In this document: piece by piece, positions 42,679 to 52,692 of the stretch
How the letters are laid out: every line of letters begins with the position of its first letter
Position numbering within the stretch: position 1 is the first letter of the stretch
From: Pseudomonas marginalis
GTDB taxonomy: Bacteria > Pseudomonadota > Gammaproteobacteria > Pseudomonadales > Pseudomonadaceae
Direction: 5' to 3'
NCBI RefSeq assembly: GCF_001645105.1
Contig: NZ_LKEG01000022.1
Location: 50,238-114,237, forward strand
Length of the DNA: 64,000 nt
Position numbers and translations under genes: made by a program
The notes under the pieces: generated by a model
Seen by the model: only the letters and a program-made list of their open reading frames with translations
What the model was told of the DNA's origin: nothing
Database searches by the model: none

Positions 42679-44052
42679 TCATTGAACCACGCGGTAGCAC
42701 GGCACATAGGCCGCGCCGCCCGGCAACTTCATGCGGTGCTGAGCGACGAAGGCCTGTAGCAGTTCGTCCAGGGGTTTCATGATGGCCGGGTCACCGTGGA
42801 TTTCATACGGGCCGTTTTGCTCGATCAGGCGAATACCCTTGTCCTTCACGTTACCCGCCACGATCCCCGAGAACGCACGGCGCAGGTTGGCGGCCAGTTC
42901 GTGCGGCGGCAGTGCGTGGCTCAACTGCAGGCTGGCCATGTTCTCGTGGGTCGGGTCGAACGGGCGCTGGAAGCCTTCGTCGATCTTCAGCAGCCAGTTG
43001 AAGTGGAACGCGTCGTTGCGCTCGCGGCGGAACTGCTTCACCGCCTTGAGCCCCGCGGTCATCTGGCGCGCCACTTCGGCCGGGTCATCAATGATGATCT
43101 GGTAGTGCGCTTGCGCTGCTTCACCCAGGGTGGCGCCGACGAAGGCATGCAGTTGTTGCAGGTAGGGCGCGGCGTGTTTGGGCCCGGTGAGGATGACCGG
43201 GAACGGCAGGTCGCGGTTATCCGGGTGCATCAGGATGCCCAGCAGGTACAGGAACTCTTCTGCCGTACCGGCGCCGCCGGGGAAGATGATGATGCCATGG
43301 CCGACGCGCACGAAGGCTTCCAGGCGTTTCTCGATATCCGGCAGGATAACCAGCTCATTGACGATCGGGTTCGGCGCTTCGGCGGCAATGATGCCTGGCT
43401 CGGTCAGGCCCAGGTAGCGCCCGCCGGTAATGCGTTGCTTGGCGTGGGAAATGGTCGCGCCCTTCATCGGGCCTTTCATCACGCCAGGGCCGCAGCCGGT
43501 GCACACATCCAGGCTGCGCAGCCCCAGTTCGTGGCCGACTTTCTTGGTGTACTTGTATTCTTCGGTATTGATCGAGTGCCCGCCCCAGCACACCACGATC
43601 TTCGGCTCGACACCGGGGCGCAGCGTACGAGCGTTGCGCAGCAGGTGGAACACGTAGTCGGTGATGCCCTGGGAATCGCTCAGGTCTATACGCTGGCTGT
43701 CCAGCTCGTTCTCGGTGTAGACGATGTCACGCAGGGCGCTGAAGAGCATTTCGCGGGTGCTGGCGATCATTTCGCCGTCGACGAAGGCATCGGCGGGGGC
43801 GTTCAACAGCTCCAGGCGCACGCCGCGGTCCTGCTGGTGGATGCGCACTTCAAAGTCTTTATAAGCGTCGAGGATGGTCTTGGCGTTGTCGATATGCGCG
43901 CCCGTGTTGAGAATGGCCAGGGCGCACTGGCGGAACAGGGTGTAGATGCTGCCGGTACCGGCTTCGCTCAGTTGCTGCACTTCACGTTGGGACAGGGTTT
44001 CGAGGCTGCCCTTGGGGCTGACGGAGGCGTTGATGACTTGACGTTGGGGCAT
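42679..44052 (-). CDS. ppnN: Nucleotide 5'-monophosphate nucleosidase PpnN
   Basis: 457 residues, LOG/YgdH family. It splits purine and pyrimidine monophosphates to base and ribose-5-phosphate. Domains: a N-terminal regulatory part, the LOG core with TGCGPGVMKGPMKGA and PGGAGTAEEFLYLLG (the PGGxGTxxE active site), and a C-terminal extension. The ATG at 44052 (MPQRQVINASVSPKG) matches the E. coli-type start. Single gene. Confidence 0.93.
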   Translation of the reverse strand: MPQRQVINASVSPKGSLETLSQREVQQLSEAGTGSIYTLFRQCALAILNTGAHIDNAKTILDAYKDFEVRIHQQDRGVRLELLNAPADAFVDGEMIASTREMLFSALRDIVYTENELDSQRIDLSDSQGITDYVFHLLRNARTLRPGVEPKIVVCWGGHSINTEEYKYTKKVGHELGLRSLDVCTGCGPGVMKGPMKGATISHAKQRITGGRYLGLTEPGIIAAEAPNPIVNELVILPDIEKRLEAFVRVGHGIIIFPGGAGTAEEFLYLLGILMHPDNRDLPFPVILTGPKHAAPYLQQLHAFVGATLGEAAQAHYQIIIDDPAEVARQMTAGLKAVKQFRRERNDAFHFNWLLKIDEGFQRPFDPTHENMASLQLSHALPPHELAANLRRAFSGIVAGNVKDKGIRLIEQNGPYEIHGDPAIMKPLDELLQAFVAQHRMKLPGGAAYVPCYRVVQ

Positions 44053-44202
44053 TCTGATTCCTTGAAAGCGCAGCCACCGCACCCGCGAGGGGCTGCGATG
44101 GCTTGAGAATGATGGGCGCCGAATTCGGACGCACGAGACGGTTATTTAACTCAGGCGCAAGGCCGAGTGCAAACACCGTCCAGCACCATCATGCCGCAGA
44201 AC

Positions 44203-45027
44203 TCACTGAATCAGCTTCCAGTTTTTGTAGAAAACCCGACGCAGGGTAAAGGCCATGCCGGCAAACCCAGCGATCACGGCGTTAAGAACCCGGGGTACCG
44301 GGGTCGGCCGCACGATATCGATAAACAGACAGTAACGCTTGGCATCGTTTTTGTTGAAAGACGCATGCATCAACGTGTCATCGAAGATGAACAGCGGGTC
44401 GTCGTGCCAGTAATGCTTGTGCTTGCCCACCTGGATGTAGACGCCCTCGTGATGGGGCGCCGGGGCCATGTTGTAGAGCACGCGGAACATCATGCGCAGG
44501 GGGCCGAAGTGAAACGAGGTCGAGCGGTTCTCATTGAACACCGACACACCAATGGTTTTCACGAACGGGAGTTTTTTGCGCAGTTGCGGAATGTCCAGGG
44601 TGGTCTCGATGGGGTGGCCATACCACTGGAAAAACAGCATGCCGCGCTTCTTCTCGGCCATGCGTTCGTCCAGGTAGCCGATGATTTCGTCCTTGTGGGC
44701 CATGGCGTCATCGATCACCCGTTGCAGGTCTTCGCGCCAGGCGGGTGGCAGGTCCTGCATCGTGTAGACATGGCGGTTATGCGAGCTCACCAGGTCGAAC
44801 AAGGTATTGAACGGCGCCAGCAACCAGGTGTTGCGGCCACTGCCGATAAAGTATTTCTTGATCGTGGGCGCGTCATACAGGCCATTTCGCAGGAAGTCGT
44901 AGATACCGCAGACCACCACCAGGCCGAGAAAGACCAAGGTGGTCTCGGGGAACACATCAATGATCAGCAACACGCCGAGTACCCAGGCGACCGATACCGC
45001 TTTTTTACGCAAGGCAGGCATATTCAT
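44203..45027 (-). CDS. LpxO-like aspartyl/asparaginyl beta-hydroxylase
   Basis: 274 residues with an N-terminal membrane segment (SVAWVLGVLLIIDVFPETT, about 11-45) and a cupin-type Fe(II)/2-oxoglutarate dioxygenase domain. Iron and cosubstrate motifs: NRSTSFHFGPLRMMFRV, HHEGVYIQVG, LFIFDDTLMHASFNKNDAKR. LpxO hydroxylates the secondary acyl chain of lipid A at the inner membrane; related members modify other substrates, so the substrate here is an inference. A C-terminal hydrophobic anchor (AVIAGFAGMAFTL) is present. GGAG nine bases before the ATG. Confidence 0.75.
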   Translation of the reverse strand: MNMPALRKKAVSVAWVLGVLLIIDVFPETTLVFLGLVVVCGIYDFLRNGLYDAPTIKKYFIGSGRNTWLLAPFNTLFDLVSSHNRHVYTMQDLPPAWREDLQRVIDDAMAHKDEIIGYLDERMAEKKRGMLFFQWYGHPIETTLDIPQLRKKLPFVKTIGVSVFNENRSTSFHFGPLRMMFRVLYNMAPAPHHEGVYIQVGKHKHYWHDDPLFIFDDTLMHASFNKNDAKRYCLFIDIVRPTPVPRVLNAVIAGFAGMAFTLRRVFYKNWKLIQ

Positions 45028-45337
45028 GTAACTCAGCTCCAGCAGGACGCCATTCGACAGGTCCGGATCCGTGGCCGCGAGTGGTTAGGTTTTGAAACAT
45101 GTTGAAACAACCACCGCATAATAAGGCGTTCTGCGTGGGATAGGCGTTTTAAATAGTGCGAAATTGTGAAGGTCTTACACGGTTTTTAACCCCTCGATGC
45201 GTTGATTGGATTGGATTTTGTAAACGGAAGATTTACGACTATCGTGACGCTTCGGTTTTTCGGACGTCATAGACCGGTACGATTGAAGTTGAGTGGCCAC
45301 CACTGGCCTTCGACACCTTGGAAGAGGCAGAAATTTT
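45028..45337. other. Divergent promoter region between lpxO-like gene and fabV
   Basis: 310 bp. A direct repeat TTGAAACA occurs twice near 45093-45110; otherwise AT-rich stretches but no recognised operator or gene. Confidence 0.5.
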
Positions 45338-46531
45338 ATGATCATCAAACCGCGGGTTCGTGGCTTTATCTGTGTGACCGCTCACCCTGTTGGCTGTGAA
45401 GCGAACGTCAAGGAACAGATCGACTACGTGACTCAACACGGCGTCATCGAAGGTGGCCCGAAAAAGGTGCTGGTCCTCGGTGCTTCCACCGGTTACGGCC
45501 TGGCCGCGCGCATCAGTGCCGCGTTTGGCTGCGGTGCCGACACCCTGGGCGTGTTTTTTGAGAAAGAAGGCGAAGAAGGCAAGTTGAGCTCCGCCGGCTG
45601 GTACAACAGCGCTGCGTTCGAGAAGTTTGCCGTCGAAAAAGGCCTGTACGCCAAGAGCATCAACGGCGACGCGTTCTCCGACGAGATCAAGCGCCTGACC
45701 ATCGAAACCATCAAGAAAGACCTGGGCAAGATCGACCTGGTCGTCTACAGCCTGGCCGCGCCACGCCGTACCGACCCACAAGGCGTGGTGCACACCTCCA
45801 CCCTCAAGCCCATCGGCAAGGCCGTGACCCTGCGCGGTATCAACACCGACAAAGGCGTTGTGGTCGACACCACCCTTGAACCGGCTACCCAGGAAGAAAT
45901 CGACGGCACCGTGAAAGTCATGGGTGGCGAAGACTGGCAGCTGTGGATCGACGCCCTGCGTGACGCCGACGTCCTCGCCGAAGGCGCCAAGACCACCGCG
46001 TTCACCTACCTCGGTGAAAAGCTGACCCAGGACATCTACTGGAACGGCTCCATCGGCGAAGCCAAGAAAGACCTCGACAAGAAAGTCCTGACCCTGCGCG
46101 ACAACCTCGCTGCACTCAAGGGCGACGCCCGTGTGTCGGTGCTCAAGGCGGTGGTCACCCAGGCCAGCTCGGCCATCCCGATTATGCCGCTGTACCTGTC
46201 GCTGCTGTTCAAAGTGATGAAAGAGCAGGGCACCCACGAAGGTTGCATCGAGCAGGTCTACGGCCTGTTCAAGGACAGCCTGTACGGCAGCGAGCCTAAA
46301 CTCGACGCCGACGGCCGCCTGCGTGCCGACCTGGCCGAGCTGGAACCGAAAGTCCAGGACGCCGTGGCGGCGCTGTGGAACCAGGTCACCGACGACAACG
46401 TCAACGAGATCAGTGATTTCGCTGGTTACAAGGCGGAGTTCCTGCGTTTGTTCGGCTTTGAAATCGACGGCGTGGACTACGACGCTGACGTGAATCCTAC
46501 CGTGAAGATCAACGGTCTGATCTCGGCATAA
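45338..46531 (+). CDS. fabV: Enoyl-[acyl-carrier-protein] reductase FabV
   Basis: 397 residues. NADH-dependent reductase of the last step of fatty-acid elongation, of the large SDR FabV type that is naturally insensitive to triclosan. Start [20 protein letters not shown], cofactor motif [31 protein letters not shown] and the Tyr-X8-Lys site region [21 protein letters not shown] (Tyr, Lys). GAAGAGG precedes the ATG. Single gene with its own terminator. Confidence 0.96.
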   Translation: MIIKPRVRGFICVTAHPVGCEANVKEQIDYVTQHGVIEGGPKKVLVLGASTGYGLAARISAAFGCGADTLGVFFEKEGEEGKLSSAGWYNSAAFEKFAVEKGLYAKSINGDAFSDEIKRLTIETIKKDLGKIDLVVYSLAAPRRTDPQGVVHTSTLKPIGKAVTLRGINTDKGVVVDTTLEPATQEEIDGTVKVMGGEDWQLWIDALRDADVLAEGAKTTAFTYLGEKLTQDIYWNGSIGEAKKDLDKKVLTLRDNLAALKGDARVSVLKAVVTQASSAIPIMPLYLSLLFKVMKEQGTHEGCIEQVYGLFKDSLYGSEPKLDADGRLRADLAELEPKVQDAVAALWNQVTDDNVNEISDFAGYKAEFLRLFGFEIDGVDYDADVNPTVKINGLISA

Positions 46532-46542
46532 ATGCGGGCCCG

Positions 46543-46583
46543 ACAGCAGCCTCGATAACCCTGTTACCAGGCTGCTGTTTTTG
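46543..46583 (+). terminator. Intrinsic terminator after fabV
   Basis: Stem ACAGCAGCCT / AGGCTGCTGT around a 16-base loop, followed by a T-run. It may also serve the convergent cyclase gene. Confidence 0.85.
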
Positions 46584-46597
46584 TGTGCGCCAGGCGT

Positions 46598-47839
46598 TCA
46601 ACCTTGACGCAAGGCTGACGCCAGCCGCTCTTGTGCATGGGTAAAGCCGGTGCGCTTGATACTGACCACTTCGCTCTCCCAGAGCGGATTCAGCGGCACG
46701 TGATAACCACTGTCTTTGGCTGTTCTGATCAGTTCCGCCATTTCTTTGCTGTCGTTGATGATGCAGATTTCGTCGAAACGCCCCAATTGGGTGGGCAAGA
46801 AGAAAGTCGCCGGATAGTTGGCGCTCACATCTGTTACGTAGCTGCCGGAGTCTGCATTGTGGTGTACCACCCGCTCTTCACTGGGGGGAGTCACCAGCCG
46901 GTCATTGATCAGTCTGATCATTTGCTCTATTCGCGGTGTGGCATTGCCCAGATCGGGATTTTCCTTTTGATAGAAATGTTCGGCGCTTTCATAGTCTGCG
47001 CGTAACGCTTCCGGCACCAGGAAAGCCTTGGGGTCTGGTTGTTGCTGTCTGTAGTGATCGACACGTGTGGTGAAAACACTGTGTGCAATATCGGGTACTG
47101 GAAGCCTGTCCTGGGGGCCCAGGTCGCTGATGTGGGGCGCCACCATGTGCAGGTCATAGTCGGCCGTAATTGCGTCTTTTCCTACGTGTTTCGCCAGGAC
47201 ATCAACCGGCTTGCCCTGATGGCTAATGAAATAACTGTCTTCTAAAGGCGATGTGCGTCTACCTTCGAAGGCGTACAGATGCTGACTTGGCCCTTGGGCA
47301 GTGAAACTCAGTGTGCCGCCGTGCTCTTTCGTTGCCAGCTCATTGATCAGGCCGAGTTTCATCAATTCGTCGAGACGGCTGCGCGGGACCTTCAGGGGGG
47401 TCGCAACTGCATGCCCGTCGCGGATGCACGCCTGGATTTGCTTATTCGCGTTGGTCACTTTTTCGGGGGCATCGTCCTTGAACTTTTCAAGCTTGCTGAA
47501 CACCTGGTCAGTACAGATCAGCCCGGCTTGCGGTCCCCAGTTGGCGCTTTTTCCCTTGATATGAAAGTCCTTGGTGGGATGGCCCGCTTCGATCAGCCCG
47601 GTTGCGACGTTTTCTACTGGGCGTATGCCGATGATGGAGTTGGTCTGCGCCGCGACTTTCTGTAACGGAAGAAGGTGGCTCGAGACTATTCCTGTGTTTT
47701 CTCTTGCGCGCTCAAATGCGGCGATTACCGGGTCATTCGTTTCTTGGGTGGCGTCGTTCGGTTGATCAGCTGAGGAGCGCTGTAACGTGTTCAAGCTGAG
47801 CGCGGAAGGTGAAATAGCGGGGGTGAGTAAGTTTGTCAT
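46598..47839 (-). CDS. ExoY-family nucleotidyl cyclase toxin
   Basis: 413 residues from the ATG at 47839 (GGAG nine bases upstream). Residues ~60 to the end match the P. aeruginosa ExoY/anthrax edema-factor cyclase fold: QTNSIIGIRPVENVATGLIE, PTKDFHIKGKSANWGPQAG with the two catalytic Lys (K90 and K97), TADYDLHMVAP with the metal-binding Asp pair (D227, D229), ATPRIEQMIRLINDRL and NYPATFFLP. In ExoY these residues bind Mg and NTP, so activity is expected. The N-terminal ~55 residues are Ser/Thr/Asn-rich and disordered, as in type III secretion signals. ExoY makes cGMP/cUMP/cAMP in host cells after activation by F-actin. No secretion genes lie nearby, so delivery depends on a system elsewhere. 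Confidence 0.88.
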   Translation of the reverse strand: MTNLLTPAISPSALSLNTLQRSSADQPNDATQETNDPVIAAFERARENTGIVSSHLLPLQKVAAQTNSIIGIRPVENVATGLIEAGHPTKDFHIKGKSANWGPQAGLICTDQVFSKLEKFKDDAPEKVTNANKQIQACIRDGHAVATPLKVPRSRLDELMKLGLINELATKEHGGTLSFTAQGPSQHLYAFEGRRTSPLEDSYFISHQGKPVDVLAKHVGKDAITADYDLHMVAPHISDLGPQDRLPVPDIAHSVFTTRVDHYRQQQPDPKAFLVPEALRADYESAEHFYQKENPDLGNATPRIEQMIRLINDRLVTPPSEERVVHHNADSGSYVTDVSANYPATFFLPTQLGRFDEICIINDSKEMAELIRTAKDSGYHVPLNPLWESEVVSIKRTGFTHAQERLASALRQG

Positions 47840-48114
47840 TGAATGTCTCCAAGGCATGGTTTACCGATACGTCGGATGATTTCGTCCTGACTGAAGCATT
47901 CCTTCGGTTACGCAGGAAACACTAGAGAAGTCTCTGTTTGCCTGGGAGGGAAATGTATGACTGGTTGTATGAGACAAAGTTGGAGAAAGAACGCTCAAGG
48001 TCGAATACGCGGGGGAGGTTAGGTTTGTTGTGTGCACATCGGAAATTTATCAGAACAGTCCTACGCGCATTGACTCGTGGCGATGTCACCGATGTAGCGA
48101 TTGCCACACGGTTT

Positions 48115-49020
48115 CTAGCGCGCCCATTTCTCCATGGCGAAATCCACAAAGGCGCGTAGCTTGGGCAGGCGATAACGGTCCTGGCCGTAGAGCAGGTGCA
48201 TGGGGCGGCTGGGCAGTTTATAGGTGGTCAGCAAGGCCACCAACTTGCCGCTCTCCAGGTCCGGTTGCACCAGGGCATCGGCCAGCATGATGATGCCCAT
48301 GCCGTTTACGGCCGCCTGGCGCAAGCCTTGCGAGCTGTTGATGGTCAATGAGCCGGACACCGGAACCTCCAGCTCGCCTCCATCACCGGTCATGCGCCAC
48401 AGTTTTTCGGTATCGCGCCAGTTGTCATTCGCCGGGTAGGCGAACGCCAGGCAGTCGTGCTGCTGCAGTTCTGCTGGGCTCGAAGGCGTGCCGCGTCGCG
48501 CCAGGTAGGCTGGCGACGCGCAGAGGGTGAGGGTGTAGTCCTGCATGGGCCTGGCGATCAGGCTGGAGGTTTCCAGTTCGCCAAGACGGATGGCCACGTC
48601 GAAGCCGCTGTCGACCAAGTCCATCCGCTCATTGCTTAGCACCACATACAGGTTGATCTGCGGGTAGCGCCGGGAAAATTCGCTCAAGGCCGGTGTAAGG
48701 CGTTCGGTGCCGAACACGGGGGGCGCAGTGATCCGCAGGGTGCCTTTGGGGATGTCGCTGTGGGCTTGCTCGGCAAGCTGCTCGGAGTCGGCCACCAGCC
48801 CCAGCACCTCAAGGCAGCGCTGGTAATACTGCCCGCCAAATTCCGTAAGGCTTTGCTTGCGCGTCGTGCGCTTGAGCAGGCTGACGCCCAATCGTTGCTC
48901 CAAGGCGCGCAGGTGGTTGCCGACCATGGTCGTGGACATGCCGCAGGCTTGGGCTGCCGCCGTCATGCTGCCGGCCTCGACCACTTTCACGTACACCGAC
49001 ATTGCCTGGAACAGGTCCAT
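48115..49020 (-). CDS. LysR-family transcriptional regulator
   Basis: 301 residues from the ATG at 49020. Helix-turn-helix AGSMTAAAQACGMSTTMVGNHLRALEQ-type at about 18-45, with RTTRKQSLTEFGGQYYQRC; then the LysR effector domain ending LPSRPMHLLYGQDRYRLPKL. It belongs to the large CrgA/DhcR-like branch. Divergent from the class III aminotransferase, which it may control; the 100-bp gap holds both promoters. The 275 bp between its stop and the ExoY-like gene hold no supported gene. Confidence 0.87.
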   Translation of the reverse strand: MDLFQAMSVYVKVVEAGSMTAAAQACGMSTTMVGNHLRALEQRLGVSLLKRTTRKQSLTEFGGQYYQRCLEVLGLVADSEQLAEQAHSDIPKGTLRITAPPVFGTERLTPALSEFSRRYPQINLYVVLSNERMDLVDSGFDVAIRLGELETSSLIARPMQDYTLTLCASPAYLARRGTPSSPAELQQHDCLAFAYPANDNWRDTEKLWRMTGDGGELEVPVSGSLTINSSQGLRQAAVNGMGIIMLADALVQPDLESGKLVALLTTYKLPSRPMHLLYGQDRYRLPKLRAFVDFAMEKWAR

Positions 49021-49122
49021 TATCAAGCCCTGATTTAAAGTCATTGCAGGAATGCGCAGTTTATCCAGCTCAGGTGGTTAACGATACTGCTCCCATCACT
49101 ACGATGCACTGGAGCCCGCACC

Positions 49123-50292
49123 ATGACTGCCGCCTGCCTGATGACCACGTATCAACCCTTGGCCCTGAGTTTTACCCGTGGCCTGGGCACGCGCCTGTGG
49201 GACCAGCAAGGTCGCGAATACCTGGATGCGGTGGCCGGCGTGGCGGTGACCAATGTCGGTCATTCGCATCCCAGGCTGGTGACGGCGATCAGCGAGCAGG
49301 CGGGTTTGCTGTTGCACACCTCCAACCTCTACAGCATCGATTGGCAACAACGGCTGGCCCAGCGCCTGGCCCAGCTGTCCGGCCTGGACCGCGCTTTCTT
49401 CAACAATTCCGGTGCCGAAGCCAACGAAACAGCGCTGAAACTGGCGCGGCTGCATGGCTGGAAAAAGGGCATCGAAGCACCGCTGGTCGTTGTGATGGAA
49501 AACGCCTTTCATGGCCGCACACTGGGCACGATGGCCGCGAGCGATGGGCCATCGGTGCGCTTGGGCTTCCAACGTTTGCCGGGGGATTTTCTCAAGGTGG
49601 GCTTTGGTGATATCGCCGCGATAGAAGCCATCACACAAGCATTTGGCACGCGTATCGCGGCGGTGCTGTTGGAGCCGATCCAAGGCGAAAGTGGCGTACT
49701 GCCGGCGCCGCCGGGCTATCTGCAAGCCGTGCGTGATCACTGCACGCGCCACGGTTGGCTGATGATGCTCGACGAAATCCAGACCGGCATCGGCCGCACC
49801 GGCGCCTGGTTTGCCTTCCAGCATGAAGGCATCGTCCCGGACGTGATGACCCTGGCCAAAGGCCTCGGCAACGGTGTACCGATCGGCGCCTGCCTGGCCC
49901 GCGCCGCCGTGGCTCAGTTGTTTACACCAGGCAGCCACGGCAGCACCTTCGGCGGCAACCCGTTGGCGTGTCGGGTCGGGTGCACCGTGCTGGACATCAT
50001 CGAAGAGCAAGGCTTGCTGCAGAACGCGGCGCAGCAGGGTGAGCGCTTGCTGGCGCGGTTGCGGGTGGAGTTGAGTGAGCACCCGCAGGTGCTGGCGATT
50101 CGGGGGCAGGGATTGATGATCAGTATCGAGCTGGCGAACCCCTATCGTGACCTGGCCCAGCGTGCCGCACAGGAGCACGGTTTGCTGATCAACGTGACGC
50201 GGGGCAAGGTCATTCGCCTGCTGCCACCGCTGACCCTGGATGCCAAGGAAGTCGAGATGATCGTGCGCGCCATCACCCGTCTGCTGGATTGA
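49123..50292 (+). CDS. Class III aminotransferase, acetylornithine transaminase-like
   Basis: 389 residues, PLP-dependent fold type I. Seen: [45 protein letters not shown], the Asp in [15 protein letters not shown], the Schiff-base Lys in [15 protein letters not shown] and [11 protein letters not shown]. This is the ArgD/AstC pattern, so N-acetylornithine or a related omega-amino acid is the likely substrate. It is not next to other arginine genes, so it may be a paralogue used in catabolism, under the divergent LysR gene. Confidence 0.85.
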   Translation: MTAACLMTTYQPLALSFTRGLGTRLWDQQGREYLDAVAGVAVTNVGHSHPRLVTAISEQAGLLLHTSNLYSIDWQQRLAQRLAQLSGLDRAFFNNSGAEANETALKLARLHGWKKGIEAPLVVVMENAFHGRTLGTMAASDGPSVRLGFQRLPGDFLKVGFGDIAAIEAITQAFGTRIAAVLLEPIQGESGVLPAPPGYLQAVRDHCTRHGWLMMLDEIQTGIGRTGAWFAFQHEGIVPDVMTLAKGLGNGVPIGACLARAAVAQLFTPGSHGSTFGGNPLACRVGCTVLDIIEEQGLLQNAAQQGERLLARLRVELSEHPQVLAIRGQGLMISIELANPYRDLAQRAAQEHGLLINVTRGKVIRLLPPLTLDAKEVEMIVRAITRLLD

Positions 50293-50303
50293 AATGACGT
50301 CCA

Positions 50304-50337
50304 CCCTGTGGGAGCGGGCAAGCCCGCTCCCACAGGG
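50304..50337. repeat. Perfect REP-like hairpin
   Basis: CCCTGTGGGAGCGGGC and GCCCGCTCCCACAGGG around a 2-base loop. It is a different REP type from the GGGGGC repeats elsewhere in the window, between convergent genes. Confidence 0.8.
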
Positions 50338-50351
50338 GATCTCCATGATTG

Positions 50352-51266
50352 TCAGGGACCGTTTCCGTTCAACCACTCCTGGTTCATCGTCTCGGTATCC
50401 CCCAAATACTCCAACAACCACGCCATGGCCGGCGACAGCTTGCTCTGCGCCCAGGCCACACACGACGGGCTGGCCGGAAACGGCCGGCTCAGCTGCAGCG
50501 CCACCAGTTCACCGAGTTCGATCCACCGCAACACCTGATGCGCCGGTGCCATGCCGACACACAGGCCGTCGCGCAGGCAATCGATGGCCGAGGACCAATT
50601 GGGCACCACCAGCCGCCGCTGGTTATCCAGGGTCCAGGTGTCGCGCTTGGGCAGGTTGCGCGAGGTGTCGGTCATGCACAGTGACGCGAAAGGGCGCAGT
50701 TGATCGTCACTCAGCAACCCGTCGATGCTCGCCAGTGGGTGCCGCGCGCTGACCACGCACAGCCAGTTCAACAAGCCCATATCGCGAAAGGTAAAGTGAC
50801 TGGCCACCGGCACCGCGCTGGTGGCGCCGATCACAATATCGGTGCGCTCGTCTGCCAGGGCATCCCATACACCGTTGTACACCTCGTACTCCAGCAGCAA
50901 TTCCACCTCGGGAAACTGTCGATAGAAATCCAGCACCAGTTGCCGACAACGCTGAGGTTTGACGATGGAGTCCACCGCGACTTTTAACTGGCCACTCCAG
51001 CCATTCGCCACTTGCTGGCACAAACGCCGTGTGCCGAGCATTTTTTTCATCACGCCACGGGCTTCGTCGATAAACAGCCGACCTGCGGGCGTCAGCTCTA
51101 CGTCGCGGTGCCGGCGCACAAACAACGGCACCGCCAACCATTCCTCCAGCTGACGCACGGTATAGCTGATAGCGGACGGCACACGGTGCAATTCCTGGGC
51201 GGCGGCGCTGAAGCTGCCATGGCGCGCCACGGCGTCGACCACGTCCAGGGAGTATTCGGACCACAT
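50352..51266 (-). CDS. punR: LysR-type activator PunR
   Basis: 304 residues from the ATG at 51266. It matches the E. coli PunR (YdhB) wording almost throughout: MWSEYSLDVVDAVARHGSFS, AAQELHRVPSAISYTVRQLE, FRDMGLLNWLCVVSARHPLA, and the end MAWLLEYLGDTETMNQEWL. PunR activates the divergent punC in response to purine nucleosides, and the same arrangement is present here. The 120-bp gap should contain the PunR operator; none was identified. Confidence 0.92.
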   Translation of the reverse strand: MWSEYSLDVVDAVARHGSFSAAAQELHRVPSAISYTVRQLEEWLAVPLFVRRHRDVELTPAGRLFIDEARGVMKKMLGTRRLCQQVANGWSGQLKVAVDSIVKPQRCRQLVLDFYRQFPEVELLLEYEVYNGVWDALADERTDIVIGATSAVPVASHFTFRDMGLLNWLCVVSARHPLASIDGLLSDDQLRPFASLCMTDTSRNLPKRDTWTLDNQRRLVVPNWSSAIDCLRDGLCVGMAPAHQVLRWIELGELVALQLSRPFPASPSCVAWAQSKLSPAMAWLLEYLGDTETMNQEWLNGNGP

Positions 51267-51388
51267 GGCAAGTGCCTTCAAAAATATTGATAAGAGTGTC
51301 CAATTATTATCGCTTCACACACGCACTGTCAGCTTCATAATGGGCGCCAGTCAGCAAATAGTTTGATGGCAGGTTAAGCAAGGCTTCA

Positions 51389-52579
51389 ATGAAAAATTCT
51401 TTTGGTTTCACCTGGTACCTGGCGGGGCTGAGCATGCTCGGTTACCTGGCCATGGACATGTACTTACCGGCGTTCGGCGCCATGGGCGAGCACCTGCACA
51501 TTGGCGCGGGCGCGGTAGGTGCCAGCTTGAGTATTTTCCTCGCCGGCTTTGCGCTGGGCCAGCTGGTGTGGGGGCCGTTGTCCGACCGCCTGGGGCGCAA
51601 ACCGGTGCTGCTCGCCGGCCTGAGCCTGTTTGTGCTGGGCTGCGCGGGGATGTTCTGGGTCGAGACGGCGCCGCAACTGCTGGCGCTGCGCTTTATGCAG
51701 GCGATTGGCGTGTGTGCCGCAGCCGTGAGCTGGCAGGCGCTGGTCATCGACCGCTACCCGGCCGACAAGGCGCACCGTGTGTTCGCCAGCATCATGCCTC
51801 TGATGTCATTGTCGCCAGCGCTGGCGCCGTTGCTGGGTGCGATGGTACTGAACCACTTCGGTTGGCAGGCGATCTTCGGTGTATTGCTGGGCGTGTCGCT
51901 GCTGTTACTGCTGCCGACGTTGTTCCTGCGTACCCCGCCGAAACCTCGGGCGCAGGAGGGTGCACCTTCGCGCTTGGGGTATGGCCAGTTGTTCACCTCG
52001 CGCGTGTTTACCGGCAACGTCATGATCTTCGCCGCGTGCTCTGCCAGCTTTTTCGCGTGGTTGACGGCGTCCCCCTTCATCCTCGGTGGCATGGGCTACA
52101 GCCCGAATGACATTGGCCTGAGCTACGTGCTGCCGACCTTGGCCTTTCTGGTCGGTGGCTACAGTTGCCGCAGCGCGCTGCAGCACGTTCAGGGCAAGAC
52201 GCTGCTGCCGTGGTTGCTGCTGGCGTACTGCATCAGCATGGTGGCGTTATACCTGGTCGCCACGTTGACGGTACCGACCCTCACCACCTTGCTGATACCG
52301 TTCTGCCTGATGGCGCTGTGCAACGGTGCGAGTTACCCCATCGTGGTGGCGAATGCGCTGATGCCCTTTGCGGAAAATTCCGGCAAGGCGGCAGCCCTGC
52401 AAAACACCCTGCAACTGGGGCTGTGCTTTCTCGCGAGCCTGATAGTGTCGTCGATGATCGATGAGCCGCTGCTGATTACGGTGATCGTGATGTTGGCGAC
52501 CGCGCCGTTGGCGGTGTTGGGTTACTGGCTGGCGCGGCCGAAGGCGAAACAGTCGGAACTGGCCAGCGCAATACGCTGA
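51389..52579 (+). CDS. punC: Purine nucleoside MFS transporter PunC
   Basis: 396 residues, twelve TM segments, Bcr/CflA subfamily: [37 protein letters not shown] (motif A) and [18 protein letters not shown]. Placement beside PunR identifies it as PunC, which imports adenosine and other purine nucleosides. The start ATG at 51389 follows AAGCAAGG. A REPIN lies after the stop. Confidence 0.9.
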   Translation: MKNSFGFTWYLAGLSMLGYLAMDMYLPAFGAMGEHLHIGAGAVGASLSIFLAGFALGQLVWGPLSDRLGRKPVLLAGLSLFVLGCAGMFWVETAPQLLALRFMQAIGVCAAAVSWQALVIDRYPADKAHRVFASIMPLMSLSPALAPLLGAMVLNHFGWQAIFGVLLGVSLLLLLPTLFLRTPPKPRAQEGAPSRLGYGQLFTSRVFTGNVMIFAACSASFFAWLTASPFILGGMGYSPNDIGLSYVLPTLAFLVGGYSCRSALQHVQGKTLLPWLLLAYCISMVALYLVATLTVPTLTTLLIPFCLMALCNGASYPIVVANALMPFAENSGKAAALQNTLQLGLCFLASLIVSSMIDEPLLITVIVMLATAPLAVLGYWLARPKAKQSELASAIR

Positions 52580-52582
52580 AAA

Positions 52583-52673
52583 ATGGGGGAGGGGGCTTGC
52601 TCCCGATGGCGGAGTCTCAGTACTAGATGTGCTGGCTGACCCATTGCTATCGGGAGCAAGCCCCCTCCCACAG
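52583..52673. repeat. REPIN (paired inverted REP palindromes)
   Basis: GGGGGAGGGGGCTTGCTCCC with an inverted partner CTATCGGGAGCAAGCCCCCT, between the convergent punC and Tsx-like genes. Confidence 0.9.
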
Positions 52674-52692
52674 TTTGATTGGGTATCTTCAG

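Noticed and set aside
47840..48114. Possible HrpL or ExsA box upstream of the ExoY-like gene
   Set aside because: No GGAACC-N16-CCAC element and no convincing ExsA-type site could be read in the 275-bp gap.
47922..48159. Two overlapping short frames between the ExoY-like gene and the LysR gene
   Set aside because: No ribosome sites, no similarity, and they run into the LysR 3' end.
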